Of a DNA stretch of 46,128 nucleotides, positions 41,745 through 46,128 are shown one piece after another. The translations under genes and the position numbers were made by a program. This DNA is from an uncultured Ignavibacteriales bacterium. GTDB lineage: Bacteria > Bacteroidota > Ignavibacteria > Ignavibacteriales > Ignavibacteriaceae. Positions within the stretch are counted from its first letter, which is position 1; each line of letters starts with the position of its first letter. The stretch is from NCBI GenBank assembly GCA_937858935.1, contig CALLZX010000369.1:1-46128 (forward strand), in the 5' to 3' direction. Below the pieces are notes generated by a model that ran no database searches, had not been told where the DNA came from, and saw only the letters and a program-made list of their open reading frames with translations.

Positions 41745-42521
41745 CTATATTCCCATCGCTTCTATAAGATTATACAATTTGCTTTCATAATCCTGCAAAA
41801 GATTTTTTATTATATACAAGTAGAGCGGAGTAATAGATGCAAGCATTAATAACCCAATTCCAATTTTAAGCGGTTGTGTAACAAAGAACACCTGCATCTG
41901 TGGAATGATTCGGGATACAATGCCTTCTGCAATGTGGATAAGAAAAAAGGAAACCATAATTGGTGAAGCAATTTTTACAGCAATTACAAAAACTGATGCG
42001 GCATAAACAATTATTAAATCATACACCGGTTTTGTAAGTGTAAATTTACCTAATGGAATTACAGAGAATGAATGCTTTAATGAGCTGATGATATAATGAT
42101 GTCCATTAATTATAAAAAATATCATTAGAGCACCGTAATAAAGAAATTCGCCAATAATATTATTACTCTCATCCGCACTTGGATTAAAGACTTCTGCCAT
42201 TGTTAACCCCATATCAAAGCCGATCAATGTTCCGGCATACGAAACTCCCCAGAAAACAAATTGAAGCATAAACCCGATTACCAATCCTGTTATTGCTTCT
42301 TTAATTGAAAGTATTATGATCATATATCCAGATGGAACAGCACTTATAGCCGAACGATCTATTGTAAGATAAACTATGTACGCGATAACGATAGAAAGGA
42401 ATATTTTGGGAAGTGTTGGAATTACTTTGCTGCCAAAAACCGGGGATGTTATTAATGCTGTTGATATCCTGATAAAAATTAGAATAACTATAATAAAATC
42501 AATTATTCCAAACATCGTCAT
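41745..42521 (-). CDS. fliR: Flagellar export protein FliR
   Basis: 258 residues, a membrane protein with about six helices. Recognisable segments are FIRISTALITSPVFGSKVIP, GFMLQFVFWGVSYAGTLIGF, MGLTMAEVFNP and SRIIPQMQVFFVTQPLKIGI. With FliP and FliQ it forms the core of the type III export gate. It overlaps fliQ by 4 bp and precedes flhB by 1 bp, the standard order. Confidence 0.95.
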   Translation of the reverse strand: MTMFGIIDFIIVILIFIRISTALITSPVFGSKVIPTLPKIFLSIVIAYIVYLTIDRSAISAVPSGYMIIILSIKEAITGLVIGFMLQFVFWGVSYAGTLIGFDMGLTMAEVFNPSADESNNIIGEFLYYGALMIFFIINGHHYIISSLKHSFSVIPLGKFTLTKPVYDLIIVYAASVFVIAVKIASPIMVSFFLIHIAEGIVSRIIPQMQVFFVTQPLKIGIGLLMLASITPLYLYIIKNLLQDYESKLYNLIEAMGI

Positions 42522-42787
42522 CTTACCAGTGTAATGAACATCGTGAAGTATTTTTCAGTAAACGTTACTAATGTGTCTATTATCCACGGTAAAAGAACAA
42601 CAATTGTTAAAACAGTAAAAAATATTTTCGGAACAAAGGTAAGTGTCATTTCCTGTATTGATGTTGCTGCTTGAAATATCGAAACAACAATTCCAACGAA
42701 CATTGCAACAGCAAGAATTGGCAGAAGAATTATAAATGCAGTTGTAAATGCATCTTTCAAAATCTCAACAAGTAATTCTTCGGTCAT
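42518..42787 (-). CDS. fliQ: Flagellar export protein FliQ
   Basis: 89 residues, two membrane helices. The N-terminal AFTTAFIILLPILAVAMFVG and ISIFQAATSIQEMTL-type segment (VVSIFQAATSIQEMTLTFVP) are strongly conserved in FliQ. Length matches the family exactly. It begins directly after fliP and overlaps fliR by 4 bp. Confidence 0.96.
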   Translation of the reverse strand: MTEELLVEILKDAFTTAFIILLPILAVAMFVGIVVSIFQAATSIQEMTLTFVPKIFFTVLTIVVLLPWIIDTLVTFTEKYFTMFITLVR

Positions 42788-43561
42788 TTAGGCAAAACTC
42801 CTTACAACTGATCCTATAATTAAATTCCATCCATCAACAAGAATGAATAATAAAATTTTAAATGGTAGTGATACAAGCATTGGCGGAAGCATCATCATAC
42901 CCATTGACATTAAGATACTCGATATTATCATATCTACCATTAAGAAAGGTATGAATAGAAAGAATCCGATTATAAATCCTGTTCTCAATTCACTTATAAC
43001 AAAAGCTGGAATAACAATATAAGTCGGAAGTTCAGATCTATTATCTGGCCTTTTCATATTTGCGAGTGAAATAAAAAGACCAAGATCTTCATCTCTTACA
43101 TTCCGGAACATAAATTCTCTGATTGGTTCTATACCCTTGTTGTAAGCTTCCTCAGTTGTTATCTTTTCATCCATCAAAGGCTTTAAAGCTTCTTCGTTAA
43201 CTTTATTCCAGGTTGGCGCCATCACAAAAAAAGTAACAAAAAGTGCAACACCGGCTAATAGCTGTCCTGGTGGCATTTGCTGGGTGCCGAGTGCACTTTT
43301 AAGAAAATGGAACACAATGATTATTCTTAAATAAGCAGTTGTCATAATCATTATAGATGGCGCCAACGCAAGAATGGTCATCAACAACAAAATTTGTAAT
43401 GTTACTGAAACATCTTGTGGATTATCAGAACTTCCTACCTGCACATCTAACTTTGGCAATGGAAATGAAAGACTTTGGGTCTGCTGTGTCTGCTGGGCAA
43501 AGTTAGTTGATGCAAATACAATAAGAAGTATAAAAATTATATAAAGATTTTTGTTTTTCAT
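42788..43561 (-). CDS. fliP: Flagellar export protein FliP
   Basis: 257 residues with a cleavable signal peptide (about 1-22, ending STNFAQQ), usual for FliP. LALAPSIMIMTTAYLRIIIV, FHFLKSALGTQQMPPGQLLA and GFFLFIPFLMVDMIISSILM are family signatures. The C-terminus MMMLPPMLVSLPFKILLFIL and VDGWNLIIGSVVRSF is complete. Five FliP with FliQ and FliR build the export channel. It overlaps fliO by 4 bp. Confidence 0.97.
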   Translation of the reverse strand: MKNKNLYIIFILLIVFASTNFAQQTQQTQSLSFPLPKLDVQVGSSDNPQDVSVTLQILLLMTILALAPSIMIMTTAYLRIIIVFHFLKSALGTQQMPPGQLLAGVALFVTFFVMAPTWNKVNEEALKPLMDEKITTEEAYNKGIEPIREFMFRNVRDEDLGLFISLANMKRPDNRSELPTYIVIPAFVISELRTGFIIGFFLFIPFLMVDMIISSILMSMGMMMLPPMLVSLPFKILLFILVDGWNLIIGSVVRSFA

Positions 43562-43890
43562 TTTGGGAGAAATTTTTTGAATATATCAGCAAATCCCTGA
43601 TTCGGGTTTGCGTATGCCTCATTCATTACATCAGATTCATCAGCATCGATTTCTTTTAACAGAGTTATATTGTTTTCACTTACGCCAAGAATTAAAAGTT
43701 TGTCTTTTACTTTTACAATTGATAAAAATTTTTTCGGCATTATCATCTGGTTGTTGATTACCTTTATATCCAGCAATGCATTACCGCCGCGTTTGAATGA
43801 ATATCGTTTTACGAATACAAGTAATCCGTAAAGCATTAGACAGATAAGTAAAAGCGGAAAAATTAATTTTACAATTTCGAAAAATGACAT
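43558..43890 (-). CDS. fliO: FliO-like flagellar export assembly protein
   Basis: 110 residues. One membrane helix (about 8-27, IFPLLLICLMLYGLLVFVKR) is followed by a small beta-rich domain with DIKVINNQMIMPKKFLSIVK and VKDKLLILGVSENNITLLKE, the FliO pattern. FliO helps FliP assemble. The family is weakly conserved, so naming rests on pattern and on its place between fliN (2 bp) and fliP (4-bp overlap). Confidence 0.88.
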   Translation of the reverse strand: MSFFEIVKLIFPLLLICLMLYGLLVFVKRYSFKRGGNALLDIKVINNQMIMPKKFLSIVKVKDKLLILGVSENNITLLKEIDADESDVMNEAYANPNQGFADIFKKFLPK

Positions 43891-43892
43891 AA

Positions 43893-44294
43893 TTAAATTG
43901 CCTTTAACCGGTTTGATACATCAACAAGATTTACAATTCTGATTCCAAAATGTTTATCAATTACAACAACTTCACCTTCAGCAATTTTCTTGTTGTTTAC
44001 AAAAATATCTACCGGTTCGCTTGCCAGTTTATCAAGTTCAATTACGTAACCGCGCTCAAGTTCTAATATTTCTTTAATCTGCATTTGCGTTCTGCCAAGT
44101 TCTATATAAATACTTAACTGCAGATCCTTAAGGAAGTTCAACTTCTCCATTGAGTCATTTCCACTGAATCTTGATTCCTCAAACTCTGGAAGTTCTGCTT
44201 CGCTTATAGATTTAACTTTACCGCTTCTTCCATCTTTGTTAGAGCTTTCATAATCCTTCAACGATTCTTCCCCCTGTTTTAATGTTTCTTCCAT
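43893..44294 (-). CDS. fliN: Flagellar motor switch protein FliN
   Basis: 133 residues. An acidic, variable N-terminus (about 1-50) precedes a single SpoA domain: LKDLQLSIYIELGRTQMQIK, EILELERGYVIELDKLASEP and VDIFVNNKKIAEGEVVVIDK with HFGIRIVNLV. FliN forms the lower C-ring with FliM and FliG. It lies 12 bp after fliM. Confidence 0.95.
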   Translation of the reverse strand: MEETLKQGEESLKDYESSNKDGRSGKVKSISEAELPEFEESRFSGNDSMEKLNFLKDLQLSIYIELGRTQMQIKEILELERGYVIELDKLASEPVDIFVNNKKIAEGEVVVIDKHFGIRIVNLVDVSNRLKAI

Positions 44295-44306
44295 CGCAGA
44301 CTTTCC

Positions 44307-45281
44307 TTAGTGTGAATTATTGTTTAACAAATTTTTTGTGATTTTTACAGCTTTATGGTTGTTTGATATTCCCGGATGACCATAAAACAATACCTTATTA
44401 TAAACCCTTATAACGTGTTCATCGTGTATCTTATTATCTAAAACTATTACATCACCTTTTTTAAGTTCTGAAAGATCAATTATAGATATCGAAGATTTAC
44501 CAAGCTCCACAGTAACAGGAACATAAGTATGATTTAAATGTTTGCTTAAAATATCTTTTGTTGTTCTTCCCTGGTTTTTTGTTGGTCTTGATGATGATAA
44601 TTTCTGTGAAGACATTTTTGCAAGTATCGAATCGAAAGCAAATGTTGCAAAACATAAATTCATTAAATAAGATTCATCACCGAATGAAAACTCAAACGAT
44701 ATAAGCAGTACAGATTCATTAGGTGATGTTAACTGAACAAAATCAATATCCGGCTCAAAGTGATCAACAATAAAATCCATATTATCAATTATTTGCCAGG
44801 TCTTTTTTAAATCCATCATAACTTTTTCAACAATTACACTTAGTACTTTTTGTTCAATAAGAGTAATGTTGTTGCTCTGTTTTTTGCTTGAACCGTTGCC
44901 GCCGAGTAATCTATCAACAAGTGTTAATGCTAAATCTGCATTGAGTTCTAATATTCCCTTTATGTCTGTATTCTTTATCTGGAATGTGTATAAGCAGGCT
45001 GGATTAGGAACAGAAAGCACATATTCTGAATAATAAATCTGATCAATACTGTTAACTTTTATATTTACAACTGTCTGAAGTTTTGTTACAAGAAATGAAC
45101 TTAAACTTTCTGCAAAATTTTCGTGGATGTTTCTGATTGTTCTTAATTGGGTTTTAGAAATTCTGTTAGGTAATCTAAAATCATAAGGGATTACTTCATC
45201 TTCAACCTGTATTTGCGGAAGACTTTCTCCACCGCTCTGTAACAGCGCATCTATTTCGGATTGTGATAAAACTTCTGACAT
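44307..45281 (-). CDS. fliM: Flagellar motor switch protein FliM
   Basis: 324 residues. The N-terminal EVLSQSEIDALLQSGG is the CheY-phosphate binding peptide, so the motor should respond to a CheY-like receiver. The middle domain has YDFRLPNRISKTQLRTIRNI and HENFAESLSSFLVTKLQ. The C-terminal SpoA domain includes VPVTVELGKSSISIIDLSEL and KKGDVIVLDN. It lies 13 bp after fliL and 12 bp before fliN. Confidence 0.96.
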   Translation of the reverse strand: MSEVLSQSEIDALLQSGGESLPQIQVEDEVIPYDFRLPNRISKTQLRTIRNIHENFAESLSSFLVTKLQTVVNIKVNSIDQIYYSEYVLSVPNPACLYTFQIKNTDIKGILELNADLALTLVDRLLGGNGSSKKQSNNITLIEQKVLSVIVEKVMMDLKKTWQIIDNMDFIVDHFEPDIDFVQLTSPNESVLLISFEFSFGDESYLMNLCFATFAFDSILAKMSSQKLSSSRPTKNQGRTTKDILSKHLNHTYVPVTVELGKSSISIIDLSELKKGDVIVLDNKIHDEHVIRVYNKVLFYGHPGISNNHKAVKITKNLLNNNSH

Positions 45282-45294
45282 AATTTATGTTCGA

Positions 45295-45861
45295 TTACTG
45301 AATGATAAATTTGCTGAAATAAATATTGTTTACTTTTGATCCAGGCATTTGAACAGCAAGGTTTTTTAGAATTTCAGTTTTTAAAGTATCTCTGTAAGTA
45401 GCACTTCCAAGTTGAGTTACACTCTTGCTTGATAAAACACTTATGATTGCATCTTTAACAATCACTTGTTTTTCTTCCATCACTTTTTTGGATTCTTCAT
45501 TTTCTACTGCAAGACCCAAACTTGCAAGCAAAAGCATTTTACCGTTTGTTTGTGCGGGATTAACAATCATATCATCAACAGAAAATATTAATCCGCTTTC
45601 ACCGCTTTCAGAAGTTTTCCCCTCTTCAGTTTCGTCGGATTTTTCTTCAGTTGCTTCTGTTATTTCTTCTGTTGTTTCACCTTCTTTGGTCGCGGTAGTG
45701 TGACCGCTAGGTATTAAAATGTTTGCAGTAATAAAATAAACTGCTACCAATTGCACAATAAAAATTGGTAAACCAATCATTAATATTTTTGGATTGAACA
45801 TAGACGGTTTTTTTTCCGCTTTAATTATTTCCGGGGGTGTATTTGTTTTTTCTTCAGCCAT
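45295..45861 (-). CDS. fliL: Flagellar basal body-associated protein FliL
   Basis: 188 residues. A short cytoplasmic tail is followed by one membrane helix (about 27-50, ILMIGLPIFIVQLVAVYFI), a Glu/Thr-rich linker (about 55-90), and the FliL domain with FSVDDMIVNPAQTNGKMLLL, ASLGLAVENEESKKVMEEKQ and the C-terminal VNNIYFSKFIIQ. FliL supports the stators. The predicted sigma-54 start lies only about 4 bp before the ATG at 45861, so the true start may be the Met at residue 21 (45801) or the message may be nearly leaderless. Confidence 0.92.
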   Translation of the reverse strand: MAEEKTNTPPEIIKAEKKPSMFNPKILMIGLPIFIVQLVAVYFITANILIPSGHTTATKEGETTEEITEATEEKSDETEEGKTSESGESGLIFSVDDMIVNPAQTNGKMLLLASLGLAVENEESKKVMEEKQVIVKDAIISVLSSKSVTQLGSATYRDTLKTEILKNLAVQMPGSKVNNIYFSKFIIQ

Positions 45862-45875
45862 AATGGTAAGTCAGT

Positions 45876-45891
45876 TGCAACCGATATGCCA
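45876..45891 (-). promoter_or_regulatory. Sigma-54 promoter for the fliL operon
   Basis: In minus sense the sequence is TGGCATATCGGTTGCA. It matches TGGCAC-N5-TTGCA at 10 of 11 positions, with GG and GC exactly 10 bp apart. It lies in the gap between the flgE terminator and fliL. Predicted transcript start is about 45865. Confidence 0.78.
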
Positions 45892-45968
45892 TTAAAGAAG
45901 TTTAAAGAAATTGCGAAAAGGAGCTAAAAAGAAAAGATTTTGTGGTTAATATTATGCACCTGAATAAA

Positions 45969-45993
45969 AAAGGGAGCTTATTCAGCTCCCTTT
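45969..45993 (-). terminator. Intrinsic terminator after flgE
   Basis: In minus sense the stem AAAGGGAGCT pairs with AGCTCCCTTT (10 bp, loop of 5 nt), and the T run spans the end of the stem and beyond. It lies 23 bp after the flgE stop codon and ends the upstream flagellar transcript, so fliL needs its own promoter. Confidence 0.88.
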
Positions 45994-46015
45994 ATTAACT
46001 ACTCTCTCTCACTAA

Positions 46016-46128
46016 CTATCTAACTAAGTTGGTTATTTCCTGTAACAATGTATCTGATACTGTTACAATTCTAGCACTTGATTGGAATCCACGTTGTGCT
46101 ACAATCATTCTTGTAAACTCTTCTGATA
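46016..46128 (-). CDS. flgE: Flagellar hook protein FlgE, C-terminal end only
   Basis: The frame runs in from the right edge and stops with TAG at 46016-46018. The visible 36 residues (SEEFTRMIVAQRGFQSSARI then VTVSDTLLQEITNLVR) are the conserved axial-protein C-terminus. EFTRMIVAQRGFQ and the ending QEITNLVR fit FlgE best; FlgG and FlgF are already present elsewhere in the window. A terminator follows. Confidence 0.85.
   Translation of the reverse strand, partial: SEEFTRMIVAQRGFQSSARIVTVSDTLLQEITNLVR

Noticed and set aside
1..46128. CRISPR arrays, tRNA or rRNA genes, insertion sequences, prophage or integrase genes
   Set aside because: No regular direct repeats with spacers, no tRNA-like cloverleaf sequence and no transposase, recombinase or phage genes were seen in the window.

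Overview
The window reads as AT-rich chromosomal DNA from a member of the Ignavibacteria or a close Bacteroidota relative. The main clue is a secreted protein ending in a type IX secretion C-terminal sorting module with the motif NYPNPFNPST. That module next to a full flagellar gene set and a CsrA/FliW pair fits Ignavibacteria better than most Bacteroidota. This placement is inferred from the sequence alone. Every gene I can support lies on the minus strand, so transcription runs from high to low coordinates.

Region 1 (1-7161) is a glucan-use locus. It holds a secreted protein with two duplicated putative carbohydrate-binding repeats, a LacI-type repressor, a GH94 glycoside phosphorylase, a lipoprotein glucanase of the Glycoamylase/GH144 type, and the start of another secreted glycan-binding protein. 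A perfect 24-bp LacI-type operator sits upstream of the first gene. A strong intrinsic terminator lies between that gene and lacI.

Region 2 (7162-18939) holds five histidine kinases of different build (hybrid, multi-PAS, HisKA_2 type) and one unknown protein. They are separated by AT-rich spacers of 207-288 bp. Two transcription units here have good sigma-28 (FliA) type promoters (9688-9714 and 18960-18986), which ties these sensors to the motility programme.

Region 3 (19004-46128) is a nearly gap-free flagellar cluster. In transcription order it reads: end of flgE, terminator, then fliL-fliM-fliN-fliO-fliP-fliQ-fliR-flhB-flhA-flhF-flhG. Next come a small membrane protein, fliA, two HDOD proteins, a degenerate histidine kinase, a small membrane protein and flgF-flgG-flgA-flgH-flgI-flgJ(SLT)-flgN-flgK-flgL. 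A PomAB-like stator pair, fliW-csrA, a REC-HPt protein, a MotAB stator pair and two response regulators close the cluster. Two sites match the sigma-54 -24/-12 consensus with exact spacing. One is upstream of fliL and one is upstream of the small gene preceding fliA. Together with the sigma-28 sites they suggest a sigma-54 to FliA to late-gene cascade readable within one window.

The most interesting points are: the sigma-54 and sigma-28 promoter set; a pseudo-histidine-kinase inside the flagellar operon; a 169-bp overlap between two stator genes; two stator systems of different type; truncated phosphorelay proteins (REC-HPt and REC-DHp without an ATPase domain) around the stator genes; and an unknown protein under a FliA promoter.
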